Positions 1 through 8,043 of a stretch of 29,862 nucleotides of DNA are shown here, one piece after another. The first letter of the stretch is position 1. Each line of letters opens with the position of its first letter. Below the pieces are notes generated by a model. That model worked only from the letters and a program-made list of their open reading frames with translations, was not told the DNA's origin and did no database searches. The position numbers were made by a program, and so were the translations under genes. The stretch is taken from IMG/VR virus record IMGVR_UViG_3300025121_000119, positions 1 through 29,862 of that record. One strand, given 5' to 3'. This DNA comes from a virus.

Positions 1-2890
1 CCCCACCTCCCATTCCACCACCACCAGCAGCTTCTTCTCCGCCGCCTGCGCCAGCTCCACCGCCAGCCGCTAATGCTGCAGCTGCCTCTGGGTCTTCGTA
101 TCTATCATCCAATTCATCAAATAAACCAATTTTCTTGTATGTTTCAACAGCACTTTCGATTTCTGCAAATATTTTCTTTTCAATTTTCTTTTGTTTTAAC
201 ATAAGTTTTATATCAGACTTAGAAAATCCTAAAACATTTTCCATAGCCCATGTATATGATGCTGGAGCTGTTGCTTCTGTGTTAAAGAATTCTTTGAAAA
301 CTTCCAATCTAGCTTTCATTGTTTCCAATTTCAACAATTCTTGCTGTGTTGATGGATTAGTTAATGTAAGATGAAAATTTTCTAAATCGTCTTCAAATCC
401 TAAAAAATACAAATGAACATTGGCAACCCTTCTAAGTTCTAATAAAATAGCCTCTTGAATTGAGTTTATTGTTCTTGAAAATCTTATATCAGCTTGAGAA
501 AGAGTGCTTCCTCCTGGCATAGATTCTCCAAAGTTTAAATATGGCTTAGGAACTTGGAGCGCTGCAAAAAGCTTATTCTGCAGATACTCAATATCTTGGA
601 TGTCGCCTAAATTAGAATTTTGTGTGAACACTCCGCAACTTAAAGCAAAGTTGTGAAAGTTGTGATACACATTATTTTCATCTATTGTAATTGTTCCAGT
701 ATCTTGTTTTCCTTCTAAAAATTCAACAGAAACAATTTTATGATTAAATAGTTCAATTTTATTCTTAAAATCTCTCCAATTTTGATATCCGAATGATTTC
801 ATCATCTTATAAAGATTGTTGTGGGTAAATCCAAACTTCATTTTTTTAAGCTGTTTATTTCCTTCATTTAAAGAATTAAATTCAATCATGAAAAGAGAAT
901 GTGTAGAATTAATATCTTTCAATATCTCTTCTGCTGATAATCCATCTTTAAATCTATTCACAACAAATTGAAGCATTTTCTCCGAATATTTTATTATCTG
1001 TTTTTCAATTACAGTAGTTCTGAATTTCTCATCTTTCCATTGTAATTTAGCATATCCAGATTGCCTTTTTTTATTTTCTTCTGTGTTTTTGACTGTTTTT
1101 AAAGATGCACTTGTTTTTGCATAGAAATCTTTTTTAAAATTTTCGTCTTTTAATAATTTTTGAAGTTTATTAGAACCTTTTTTAAAATTGATTTTAGCTA
1201 TTTTTCTTTTTTCAATCAATTCTTCTTCTGAAATGTTTTTCCAATAAGTTTTTATCCCGTTTCTTCTATCATCTTTCCATTCTTCTACTTTTTTTTCTCC
1301 AAAAAAATCATACAATCTTTTTATGTTATCTTGGTGATAATAAAAATGGTCTTTTGAATTCATGTAGCATAAATTACATGGATTATTATTATATCTATTG
1401 AAATTTTTATGGTGAATAGTTTCTTTAAGCAGGTCATTAAATTTACTTAAATAAGAAAATTCTTCGTGTTCACCTAAATTTTTAAAATAGTTTGCAACGA
1501 TTCTGTGTGTATAAACCCATTTATTACTACTGTGGTCATAAAACATTTCGTAAGTGTTTCTTTTTCTTTTTTTACCAGCTCCTTTAATTTTTTCAAATTT
1601 TTTATTAAAGCTCCACAAAGATTCTCCTACAACTAAATCTTTAGCTTCTTTTTTTTCATTAAAACGAGTTGGAAACTTGTGGTCTGGAGTGCAAGTAATT
1701 GTTTCTCCATTATCTAAAGTTATTTTCACGACATCTGTGTTTTTTCTAGTTACTCCAGCCCATGAAATTTTTCCAGGAACAATTTCACCAGTTTTTGGAT
1801 TTATAGAATATGACCACAATTGTTTTCCTTCTTCATATTCTTTAATAACATCCTTTAATTCAAGATTTCTACCGTCTAATAGTTCTATCTTAGTATTTAA
1901 AGCCAAACACGCTCCTGGTAAAGTTTCAATTTTTGATGATTTGTCACCTCTAATTGGTATCCAATAATCTTCTGTTACATTCTCTGGGTCATATTTTTGA
2001 GTCATATTTCCAGTTCTAACATCGACAATAGGTTGTTTTCTAATTTGATTTTGAATTTTTCCCATATAAGTTTTTACATCACCATCTAGTAAATTTCCAA
2101 CTTCTATATAAAAAACTCTTCTTTCTGGGGCTCTTGTAATACGATAAACCAACATTGCATCTTCTGCAAGTTGTAATTGTTTCCAAAGCTTTCTGCTTGA
2201 GTCGAGGATTGAGCGGCCATAAGGAAGTTTCCTGCTATCTTCTAATAATCTAAAATGAGCAATTTGCCATTCTTCAAAATAGTCTCCCGTAGTTTCCCAT
2301 CTAAATCTTACTGAACTTGTTTGTCCATCATAACCCTCTTCTCTATGAACTTCTTCCATTGGAAGAGTAATAAAATCATAAATTCCAACTTCATGGTCAA
2401 CCTGTAACATTACAAAATAATCTCCGTATTTTACCAAATCTCTAATCCAAAGTCTTAAATTAAAATCAACATTAAGAACATTTTTAAATAAATCATTAAG
2501 AACTTGTTTGACCCTTTTATTTTCTGAGTAAACTTCAAGAATATTTCCTTTTTCACTTCTGGTTAAGCACTCATCACGTATTATGTTGAGTGCTGCTGCT
2601 ATCTCTGGAGTCCCATCCATAGCTCTAAAATCTTGATATGCACTTATTCTATCAGTATCAAAATAAACTGTTCTAGTATATAAATCATGAGAAATTTTAT
2701 GTACTTGCCAATCTAAAAATTGTTGTTGCATTTGCTCAACACCACCTCTTGGGTCAAGGTTTGGCATTGTTTGAGTCATACCTGCGCCTGGAGAATTAGG
2801 ATTAATAGTATCCTTTTTTCTTCTACTAGTGTTAAGTGCGTCTAAAACGCCCCCAAATATACTTACTCTTTTTTTATCTTTTTCTGCCAT
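1..2890 (-). CDS. gp20: Portal vertex protein (T4 gp20-like), interrupted by an intein; C-terminal end outside window
   Basis: The reading frame opens at the ATG complementary to 2888-2890 (MAEKDKKRVSIFGG) and stays open to the left edge: 963 complete codons, so it is partial at its 3' end. Residues 1-327 and 759-963 read as a T4-type portal. Visible motifs are GTPEIAAALNIIRDEC, VYRITRAPERRVFYIEVGNL, IETLPGA and then NLGDIQDIEYLQNKLFAAL. Residues 328-758 are an intein (listed separately). Without it the exteins total about 532 residues, close to T4 gp20 (524), and the last visible residues are a Gly/Ala/Glu-rich tail, so little is missing. The portal forms the dodecameric ring at one capsid vertex through which terminase packages DNA and to which the neck attaches. 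The gene follows terminase with 42 bases between them, and a TATTTATA element lies 14 bases before the start. Identification rests on reading these motifs. Confidence 0.96.
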   Translation of the reverse strand, partial: MAEKDKKRVSIFGGVLDALNTSRRKKDTINPNSPGAGMTQTMPNLDPRGGVEQMQQQFLDWQVHKISHDLYTRTVYFDTDRISAYQDFRAMDGTPEIAAALNIIRDECLTRSEKGNILEVYSENKRVKQVLNDLFKNVLNVDFNLRLWIRDLVKYGDYFVMLQVDHEVGIYDFITLPMEEVHREEGYDGQTSSVRFRWETTGDYFEEWQIAHFRLLEDSRKLPYGRSILDSSRKLWKQLQLAEDAMLVYRITRAPERRVFYIEVGNLLDGDVKTYMGKIQNQIRKQPIVDVRTGNMTQKYDPENVTEDYWIPIRGDKSSKIETLPGACLALNTKIELLDGRNLELKDVIKEYEEGKQLWSYSINPKTGEIVPGKISWAGVTRKNTDVVKITLDNGETITCTPDHKFPTRFNEKKEAKDLVVGESLWSFNKKFEKIKGAGKKRKRNTYEMFYDHSSNKWVYTHRIVANYFKNLGEHEEFSYLSKFNDLLKETIHHKNFNRYNNNPCNLCYMNSKDHFYYHQDNIKRLYDFFGEKKVEEWKDDRRNGIKTYWKNISEEELIEKRKIAKINFKKGSNKLQKLLKDENFKKDFYAKTSASLKTVKNTEENKKRQSGYAKLQWKDEKFRTTVIEKQIIKYSEKMLQFVVNRFKDGLSAEEILKDINSTHSLFMIEFNSLNEGNKQLKKMKFGFTHNNLYKMMKSFGYQNWRDFKNKIELFNHKIVSVEFLEGKQDTGTITIDENNVYHNFHNFALSCGVFTQNSNLGDIQDIEYLQNKLFAALQVPKPYLNFGESMPGGSTLSQADIRFSRTINSIQEAILLELRRVANVHLYFLGFEDDLENFHLTLTNPSTQQELLKLETMKARLEVFKEFFNTEATAPASYTWAMENVLGFSKSDIKLMLKQKKIEKKIFAEIESAVETYKKIGLFDELDDRYEDPEAAAALAAGGGAGAGGGEEAAGGGGMGGG
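617..1909 (-). mobile_element. Intein with HNH-type homing endonuclease, inserted in the portal protein
   Basis: This 431-residue in-frame insertion has all the splicing blocks. Block A begins with Cys1 (CLALNTKIELLDGRN, codon 1907-1909). Block B is DNGETITCTPDHKF with the TxxH motif at intein residues 74-77. Block F is KIVSVEFLEGKQDTGTITI. Block G ends HNFALSCGVFTQN, followed by Ser as the +1 residue (codon 614-616). The centre (about intein residues 160-195) is an HNH-like nuclease: ETIHHKNFNRYNNNPCNL, then DHFYYH. A basic, helical stretch that may bind DNA follows. The intein should excise itself from the precursor and join LPGA to SNLGDI. The endonuclease would cut intein-free portal genes in co-infecting phages and promote copying of the intein. 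The penultimate residue is Gln instead of the usual His. No frameshift or stop interrupts it, so it looks active. Confidence 0.95.
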
Positions 2891-2904
2891 TATTTTTGGT
2901 TTTT

Positions 2905-2912
2905 TATAAATA
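2905..2912 (-). promoter_or_regulatory. Candidate late-promoter element before portal
   Basis: TATTTATA on the coding strand, 14 bases before the portal ATG, in an A/T-rich leader with no Shine-Dalgarno sequence. It is one copy of the element found before most genes here. Confidence 0.45.
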
Positions 2913-2932
2913 TAATAATTTTAAATTTAAAT

Positions 2933-4705
2933 TCAAGTCTTTTTTCGTATTGGAGTTAAAAGCCAATCAATATCATCATTGTAATTTGTCTTTGTCTCAC
3001 TTCCAGAAAAATCATTAAAGAAAATTCCGCCAGCATCTGGGGGAACATCTGAAACATTTTTTGCGGCTGGATTTGTATTAAAGTCTTTTCCATCAATAGT
3101 TTTACTTACATATCCTATTGCATCAAGCATTCCTTTATACATTTCTTTAGTAGCTGATGCATTTTGATACTCTGTGTCTCTAATAAACAAGGCTATTCCC
3201 AAAGCAAATATTAAGTCATCATTTTTACCCCTTTCAGCCTCTGGTCTCTCTCTGTTTTGAATAAATGTCTTAAATTCATTCATTAATCTTTTTGAATATA
3301 TTTTTAATCCACCATCTCTTAAATGAATTCTTAAATTATTTATAAGAAGTGGTCTAGTTGTTTTTGATGTTTGAAATCCTGGGATTACCTCATTTTCATT
3401 CACTTTATAATCATAAGGTCTGACATAAATTTCTTTAACGTTTTTAGAATAATACATTCTTGGATAATTCATCTTTCTACTTAAATCTATTGCAGTTGCT
3501 AAACCATGATTATTGCATTCAACAACCAAATACGCTTCACCATAATCTTTTCCTACGTTGTAAATTACATGAGCAAAAAGGTCTGGAGCAATTTTATCTT
3601 TATATTCAGCAACAACCTCTAATGTTTCAATATCAACTATTTCAATTGTTGAATAATCGCTTCCATCTCCTCTTGCAACATCGGCCCCTAAAATGTACTT
3701 ATGTCCTTCAATATAAGGTTTATATATAAAAAAAGATGTTTCGTTGTTTACAAATCTTTGTCCTGGATTATTTCTATAATCATAATATGTTTTATTTTTA
3801 TCAATTAACTTATATTCTTCCAAAAGTAACCTTTTGTCATATTTGTTTATTAATTCATTTTCAATAGCCAAATATTTGGAACCCTCAAATGATAAATCAA
3901 GTTCTTGGGCAATTTTTACGCTATCATGTTGCATTCTTTTACATTCACTCTCGTACCATGGGCTCCAATAAACCTTTTCTCCATTGTCATCTTCTCGCAA
4001 TTCTAATCCTTCGGATGCAAATGGATTTTGAGTCCAATGTACCTTTGTTGGAACAAAATCATCTTTATCAAAATCCTTTTCCTTCTTATCCGCTTCAGTC
4101 CAAACATTATGATATAAATTTGACGTTCCATTTGGTGTGGAAATCATAATACACTTTCCTTGAGTTTGAGACAATGCAAGTCCAGCAGCCATCCAAATTG
4201 TATCGGCATTATCAATAAAAGCAGTTTCATCAAGAACTAATAAAGTCAATGAATCTCCACGACCAGCTTCTGGACTACTTGCCTGTGCACTTGCCGTTGA
4301 CCCATTTCCTAATGTAATTTCCTTTTGATTATCAGTAACTCTAACTCCTCCTTTTGGTAAAAGCCATTTTGGAGTATAATTTACAAATTGTTTTACAGTT
4401 CCCAAAAATCTAACAGCACCTTTACCATCATTAGCAATAATTAATATTTTTTCGTCTTTTCTAAATATCAATCTCCAAGCCACATACCCCGCTGTTATTA
4501 CACTTAATCCTGTTTGCCTCGATTTTAATACAACATTATTTCTATATTTATTAAATTTATAAACACAATCTTCTTGATACTCAAAACATGTCATTTTAGC
4601 TACACGCTGTTTTCTCGCATCAAAAACATATCCATAATTATTAAGAAAATAAATAGGGTCCGTTGCACATTTTAAATATTCGCTTTGTTGAAAACTTAAA
4701 TCCAT
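2933..4705 (-). CDS. terL: Terminase large subunit (T4 gp17-like packaging ATPase-nuclease)
   Basis: This 590-residue protein has both terminase domains. In the N-terminal ATPase, SRQTGLS at residues 62-68 is the Walker A variant used by gp17-type terminases, LLVLDE (155-160) is Walker B with catalytic Glu160, and STPNG (189-193) is the coupling motif. In the C-terminal RNase H-like nuclease, the likely metal-binding acids are Asp342 (ILGADVARGDGSDYS), Glu396 (LVVECNNHG) and Asp496/497 (RGKNDDLIFALG). It powers DNA translocation into the prohead through the portal and cuts the concatemer at headful. T4 gp17 is 610 residues, so this is full length. It starts 10 bases after the preceding small gene (4716-5021) and probably shares its promoter. 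The portal, its docking partner, is the next gene. No small terminase is seen in the window. Confidence 0.97.
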   Translation of the reverse strand: MDLSFQQSEYLKCATDPIYFLNNYGYVFDARKQRVAKMTCFEYQEDCVYKFNKYRNNVVLKSRQTGLSVITAGYVAWRLIFRKDEKILIIANDGKGAVRFLGTVKQFVNYTPKWLLPKGGVRVTDNQKEITLGNGSTASAQASSPEAGRGDSLTLLVLDETAFIDNADTIWMAAGLALSQTQGKCIMISTPNGTSNLYHNVWTEADKKEKDFDKDDFVPTKVHWTQNPFASEGLELREDDNGEKVYWSPWYESECKRMQHDSVKIAQELDLSFEGSKYLAIENELINKYDKRLLLEEYKLIDKNKTYYDYRNNPGQRFVNNETSFFIYKPYIEGHKYILGADVARGDGSDYSTIEIVDIETLEVVAEYKDKIAPDLFAHVIYNVGKDYGEAYLVVECNNHGLATAIDLSRKMNYPRMYYSKNVKEIYVRPYDYKVNENEVIPGFQTSKTTRPLLINNLRIHLRDGGLKIYSKRLMNEFKTFIQNRERPEAERGKNDDLIFALGIALFIRDTEYQNASATKEMYKGMLDAIGYVSKTIDGKDFNTNPAAKNVSDVPPDAGGIFFNDFSGSETKTNYNDDIDWLLTPIRKKT

Positions 4706-4715
4706 ATTAATTTAA

Positions 4716-5021
4716 TTATAATCCTACATATACTGTTACTTCTGCATCATCTGGCACCACGAAGTAAACGTCTGACATATATATAAGATTTGTTACGTCA
4801 TTCTTTGCATATAATTGATAATGGCCATAAGTACCAGCTGACCATGAAGCTGTAAATATTGCATTTTCAGCATCAGTTAATGAAACGTTAATCGAGCTTC
4901 CTGTATATAAAACTCCATCATTAAACAAATGAGTCGTTAGTGTAGTTGCAGAAATTGGATTATTATTAGTATCCACGGATACAATTGATTCATAAACGGT
5001 TTCTCCTGTCTCTATTTTCAT
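4716..5021 (-). CDS. Small beta-rich phage protein of unknown function
   Basis: A 101-residue protein with no signal peptide or membrane segment. It has the alternating hydrophobic pattern of a single beta-sandwich: NPISATTLTTHLFNDGVLYT, then SINVSLTDAENAIFTASWS, AGTYGHYQLYAKND and MSDVYFVVP. The order 'input value, default, Gly-x-Tyr strand' recalls small BppU/Ig-like tail proteins, and the 127-residue protein at 7271-7654 has a similar outline (STGIYYADLNP). I do not recognise a family. It lies between a fibre gene and terminase, has its own CTATTTATA element 16 bases upstream, and is followed after 10 bases by terminase, so it heads that transcription unit. A minor tail or fibre-associated role is a guess from position. 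Confidence 0.75.
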   Translation of the reverse strand: MKIETGETVYESIVSVDTNNNPISATTLTTHLFNDGVLYTGSSINVSLTDAENAIFTASWSAGTYGHYQLYAKNDVTNLIYMSDVYFVVPDDAEVTVYVGL

Positions 5022-5037
5022 AAAATTATTCTATTGT

Positions 5038-5046
5038 TATAAATAG
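5038..5046 (-). promoter_or_regulatory. Candidate late-promoter element before the 4716-5021 gene and terminase
   Basis: CTATTTATA on the coding strand, 16 bases before the ATG at 5021. It is one of eight copies that begin with C. Confidence 0.5.
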
Positions 5047-5063
5047 GCAATTTTTTATGAAAT

Positions 5064-6557
5064 TTAGGCATATTGATAAGTTCGAAGTGATGACCCTACA
5101 TCGCTCCCAAATAGAAAATAATATATATTATTATATTTAAATGATTGAGGTGATGTTGTTGTACTATTTTTATAAACACCTTGATATGATATAAATTCGG
5201 TAAGATTATAATCTGAAACAATTATTCTATTATCGAAATATGATAAGACTGAGTTTTTAGTGTTCCATAAAAATTTATCAGTATCTAAAAACACCTCCCC
5301 TTTATATGTTTTATCCATTTGAAACACTAATGATAAATTGTTAAAATCACTTATGTCAACAATGCTAAAAAAACTATATGTTGGGTCTGAATTATAATTT
5401 GTCATCAATGCAAGATAATGCCCATCAGAAGAGGTTGTTAAATAATATTGATTGTACACACCCATTAATGCACTTGGTGTACACATAATATTATAACTAG
5501 TATCATAAATAATACACGCATATGTACTCATAATTGCTAGATACCAAACACTATTTTGTTGAAATGTTTTAATATATCTATTACCATTACCTGCAATTAC
5601 TGTAGCACCTGTTGAAGTAATGTCTGTTTGCAATATTTTGTAAACTCCATAATCTGCGCCACTATTATATGCTAAATATACATAAGTATCATCTACATCA
5701 AATGGATAATATAAACAAGGCACCGCAGTTGTACCAGTTATAATATTATTATCATCTATACGAGTTATAAGTAAACCGTCAGTTTTTAATACCCAAAATT
5801 CATCAGATGCAGGACAATATCTAATATATCCACAAGAGGCAACTGAAAGTGAGGTAATTAGTTTCATTGTAGTAAGATTAATGATTTTAACTGTACCATC
5901 AGTAAATGATATTGCTGCTTTCGTGGCACCAGAATTTATTGCAAAATCCAATGCGGCCTCACTTGTCATAAATGTATCAATTTCTTTTAAATTGTATATA
6001 GTTGTTTGGGGAGTTGCAAAAATATTATATAAATCTGTGCTTCCAGAAATTATTGTGGATGCTGAAATTGATGTTACACTCAAAGTTCCATTTTCAGCAA
6101 TAATCCCATTAATATTAACTGGAGACATTCCAGATATTGTGTGTGTATAAATTGTATCAGCAGAAATTGTTGTTGCACTTAAATAATTCAAAGTTGCAGC
6201 TGAGATGTTTACAGATGGACTGTTATCGGTTCCTCCTGTATATGTATTTAATCCTGGCTGAACTCTTGTTATATCGGAAGCTGGAGCACTTGTTAGAAAA
6301 ATATCATATAAATTAGTTCCTGCAGAAAAAAATGTATTTGCACTTAAATTTCCAGATATGTATTGGCTTGATAAATTTGACCCAACTTCAAACACTCCTG
6401 GCTGGCCAACTGCGGGAGTATAACCACCACCAGATGCACCAGAAAACATTAAAATACCATCGTAAAGATTTACAAATGGTTCCCCCAAGTAAGCGTCTAA
6501 TGGAATATATATTGACCCAGTGGTCTCTTTTTTTCTTATCTGAATTCTTTCAAACAT
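5064..6557 (-). CDS. Tail fibre/adhesin with shared N-terminal modules and a propeller-like C-terminal domain
   Basis: A 497-residue protein of two parts. Residues 1 to about 170 are built from the modules of the giant fibre at 11835-17519: NLYDIF, DITRVQPGLNTYTGGT, NISAATLNYLSATTISA, then a second NLYDIF-type copy. These Ser/Thr/Gly-rich stretches are typical of trimeric phage fibres. Residues from about 190 to 497 differ: repeated strand units such as AAISFTDGTVKIINLTTMKL, DEFWVLKTDGLLITRIDD and DGHYLALMTNYNSD alternate with turns, as in a beta-propeller of WD/YVTN type. I infer a receptor- or glycan-binding head on a short shaft. It has its own CTATTTATT element, is divergent from the tail tube gene, and is followed by a small gene. 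The fold call is from pattern only; a fibre role is fairly secure from the shared modules. Confidence 0.85.
   Translation of the reverse strand: MFERIQIRKKETTGSIYIPLDAYLGEPFVNLYDGILMFSGASGGGYTPAVGQPGVFEVGSNLSSQYISGNLSANTFFSAGTNLYDIFLTSAPASDITRVQPGLNTYTGGTDNSPSVNISAATLNYLSATTISADTIYTHTISGMSPVNINGIIAENGTLSVTSISASTIISGSTDLYNIFATPQTTIYNLKEIDTFMTSEAALDFAINSGATKAAISFTDGTVKIINLTTMKLITSLSVASCGYIRYCPASDEFWVLKTDGLLITRIDDNNIITGTTAVPCLYYPFDVDDTYVYLAYNSGADYGVYKILQTDITSTGATVIAGNGNRYIKTFQQNSVWYLAIMSTYACIIYDTSYNIMCTPSALMGVYNQYYLTTSSDGHYLALMTNYNSDPTYSFFSIVDISDFNNLSLVFQMDKTYKGEVFLDTDKFLWNTKNSVLSYFDNRIIVSDYNLTEFISYQGVYKNSTTTSPQSFKYNNIYYFLFGSDVGSSLRTYQYA
6185..6325 (-). repeat. Fibre module copy (NISAAT / DITRVQPGLNTYTGGT / NLYDIF)
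   Basis: About 140 bases strongly similar at DNA level to copies at 15571-15735 and 16751-16910 in the giant fibre gene. For example, gctgagatgtt and gtatttaatcctgg recur in the same order. It encodes the linker module placed before fibre domains. Confidence 0.8.
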
Positions 6558-6575
6558 TCTAAAAATATATTTTCA

Positions 6576-6584
6576 AATAAATAG
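6576..6584 (-). promoter_or_regulatory. Candidate late-promoter element, leftward
   Basis: CTATTTATT on the minus strand, 18 bases before the fibre ATG at 6557. It shares the divergent intergenic region with an oppositely oriented copy at 6657-6665. Confidence 0.5.
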
Positions 6585-6656
6585 ATTCAAATTTATTAAG
6601 TGAATTTTAAAAAAAATAAGTTTTTTTAAAAATAAAGTTGGAAAAAATTTTTTTCA

Positions 6657-6665
6657 ATATTTATG
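6657..6665 (+). promoter_or_regulatory. Candidate late-promoter element, rightward, before tail tube
   Basis: ATATTTATG on the plus strand, 25 bases before the tail tube ATG. It points the opposite way from the copy at 6576-6584, matching the divergent genes. Confidence 0.4.
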
Positions 6666-6690
6666 AGAAACATTTAAAAACAATTTTATT

Positions 6691-7179
6691 ATGGCTGATA
6701 TGTTTAGACCAGTTCCCGTTGAACAGGAACCAAAAAGAAAAAATAGATTTGTTCTTGAATTCCCAACGGAATTAGGAATCGAATCTTATTTAGTTCAAAC
6801 TTCTGGAAAACCAACTGTTGAGATTGGAAGCACAGAAATTCCATACATGAATACCAGTACATGGGTTGCTGGTCGCTACAAATGGGCAACTCTTGATGTT
6901 TCATTTATTGACGTAATTGGTCCATCCACAACTCAAAAAATCATGGAATGGGTAAGATTACACGCTGAAAGTGCAACTGGAAGAATGGGTTATGCAATTG
7001 GATACAAGAAAAACCTTGTTCTTAAAGCTTTAGACCCAACTGGAATTGAAGTTGAGAAATGGACTTTGATTGGTTGTCAAATTACCAATGCATCTTTTGA
7101 TGATTATGATTATTCTGCTGAAGACTTATCTACAGTGAAAATCACAATCCAACCAGATAGATGTTTGTTGAACGCTTAA
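6691..7179 (+). CDS. gp19: Tail tube protein (T4 gp19-like)
   Basis: A 162-residue protein, the same size class as T4 gp19 (163). Its features are MADMFRPVPVEQEPKRKNRF at the start, then RFVLEFPTELGIESYLVQ, EIPYMNTSTWVAGRYKWATL, SFIDVIGPSTTQKIMEWV and the C-terminal LIGCQITNASFDDYDYSAED. This is the pattern of gp19/Hcp-type tube monomers, which stack as hexamers inside the sheath and carry DNA during ejection. The gene is on the plus strand and lies about 12 kb from the sheath gene, whereas in T4 sheath and tube are adjacent and co-oriented. It is divergent from the fibre at 5064-6557 and has its own upstream element. Two plus-strand genes follow. The start is the first ATG in frame after the AT-rich leader. 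Confidence 0.93.
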   Translation: MADMFRPVPVEQEPKRKNRFVLEFPTELGIESYLVQTSGKPTVEIGSTEIPYMNTSTWVAGRYKWATLDVSFIDVIGPSTTQKIMEWVRLHAESATGRMGYAIGYKKNLVLKALDPTGIEVEKWTLIGCQITNASFDDYDYSAEDLSTVKITIQPDRCLLNA

Positions 7180-7211
7180 CAAACTTAAAAACAAGCTTGG
7201 TGTTGCTTAAA

Positions 7212-7234
7212 GCAAATCTTAAGATTATATTTGC
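7212..7234 (+). terminator. Weak inverted repeat after tail tube gene
   Basis: GCAAAT and ATTTGC flank the palindrome AATCTTAAGATT about 30 bases after the tail tube stop. There is no clear U-run after it, so it may be an attenuator or RNA-stability hairpin and not a terminator. Confidence 0.25.
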
Positions 7235-7270
7235 AGCGTAAAAATTTGTTTAATTAATAAGTAGTTCACT

Positions 7271-7654
7271 ATGGCCGTAATTAGATTATATAAAAGATTT
7301 TATAAAATTAGTTCTAACGGAACAATTGAGTCTTATAGTTTGATTAATCCGATATCAATAAGTGCTGCCGTATATTTAAAAGATACGGCAACTCTTATTG
7401 AAACCATTTCTGTTATTGTAAACGAATCAACTGGAATCTACTACGCAGATTTAAACCCAATTCTTTATTCTTATGACCAAATATATGATTTAAAATGGAC
7501 AGTTCAATATTTGTATGGAAACTCAACAAAAATTCTTACTACTTCTTTTAAATTAAACCCAATTAATATTGCATCTGAAATAACAACAGAAATAGAAAAT
7601 CAATTAATAGAAACAACAATCGAAGACCGATTAATAGAGGTCATAATTTTATAA
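7271..7654 (+). CDS. Small hypothetical protein coupled to the BppU-like gene
   Basis: A 127-residue soluble protein with no signal peptide. Its core is beta-rich (SISAAVYLKDTATLIETISV, STGIYYADLNPILYSYDQ, IYDLKWTVQYLYGN) and ends in an acidic, helix-prone tail (EITTEIENQLIETTIEDRL). The core resembles small Ig-like phage tail proteins and, loosely, the 101-residue protein at 4716-5021. No family is recognised. It ends one base before the start of the next gene, a spacing that implies translational coupling, so the two proteins probably act together in the baseplate or fibre attachment. No TATTTATA element or Shine-Dalgarno sequence is evident upstream, so it may depend on read-through from the tail tube promoter. 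Confidence 0.75.
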   Translation: MAVIRLYKRFYKISSNGTIESYSLINPISISAAVYLKDTATLIETISVIVNESTGIYYADLNPILYSYDQIYDLKWTVQYLYGNSTKILTTSFKLNPINIASEITTEIENQLIETTIEDRLIEVIIL

Positions 7655-7655
7655 A

Positions 7656-8009
7656 ATGAACACATCTGTATTTAAAATAAAAAGAAACGACACCCTTCCA
7701 GCACTACAAGTTGGTATTGGAACTAAAGGTAATCTCGGACAAAAAACTGGATTCGACCTTAGTGGGGTTACTGCTGTAACCTTTACCATGATTGATGATT
7801 GTTCTAATTCTAAAATATATGCACAAACAGCACAAATAATCTGTACATCTGGAGGTACAATTCAATATAATTGGCAAGACGGAGACACAGATACAGAAGG
7901 AAATTTTCAAGGAGAATTCGAACTTAGATACTCAACTGGACAACGAATGTCCATTCCCACACAAGGGGGAATTAAAATAGAAATTTCAAAAGACCTTGAC
8001 CCATTTTAA
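7656..8009 (+). CDS. BppU-N-terminal-like baseplate protein
   Basis: A 117-residue protein with the outline of the phage baseplate upper protein N-terminal domain (BppU_N family). It opens with FKIKRNDTLPALQVGIG. After that come a 'DLSGVTAVTFTMIDD' strand pair, TIQYNWQDGDTDTEGNFQGE and a closing FELRYSTGQRMSIPTQGG. In phages with BppU this domain attaches receptor-binding proteins to the baseplate. Here it is a stand-alone domain with no C-terminal extension, so it may be an adaptor for a separate fibre. It is coupled to the upstream 127-residue gene and converges on the LamG-repeat gene with 34 bases between the two stop codons. The family call comes from motif pattern only. Confidence 0.8.
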   Translation: MNTSVFKIKRNDTLPALQVGIGTKGNLGQKTGFDLSGVTAVTFTMIDDCSNSKIYAQTAQIICTSGGTIQYNWQDGDTDTEGNFQGEFELRYSTGQRMSIPTQGGIKIEISKDLDPF

Positions 8010-8043
8010 AGTTTTCCCAATCCCCAACTCTATTTGTTTCGAT

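Noticed and set aside
1554-1967. 137-residue plus-strand open frame
   Set aside because: It is antisense to the portal intein, whose minus-strand frame has clear splicing and HNH motifs; the plus-strand product is a low-complexity shadow.
2836-3018. 60-residue plus-strand frame between portal and terminase
   Set aside because: Phe/Leu-rich product of an AT-rich leader, overlapping the ends of two certain genes.
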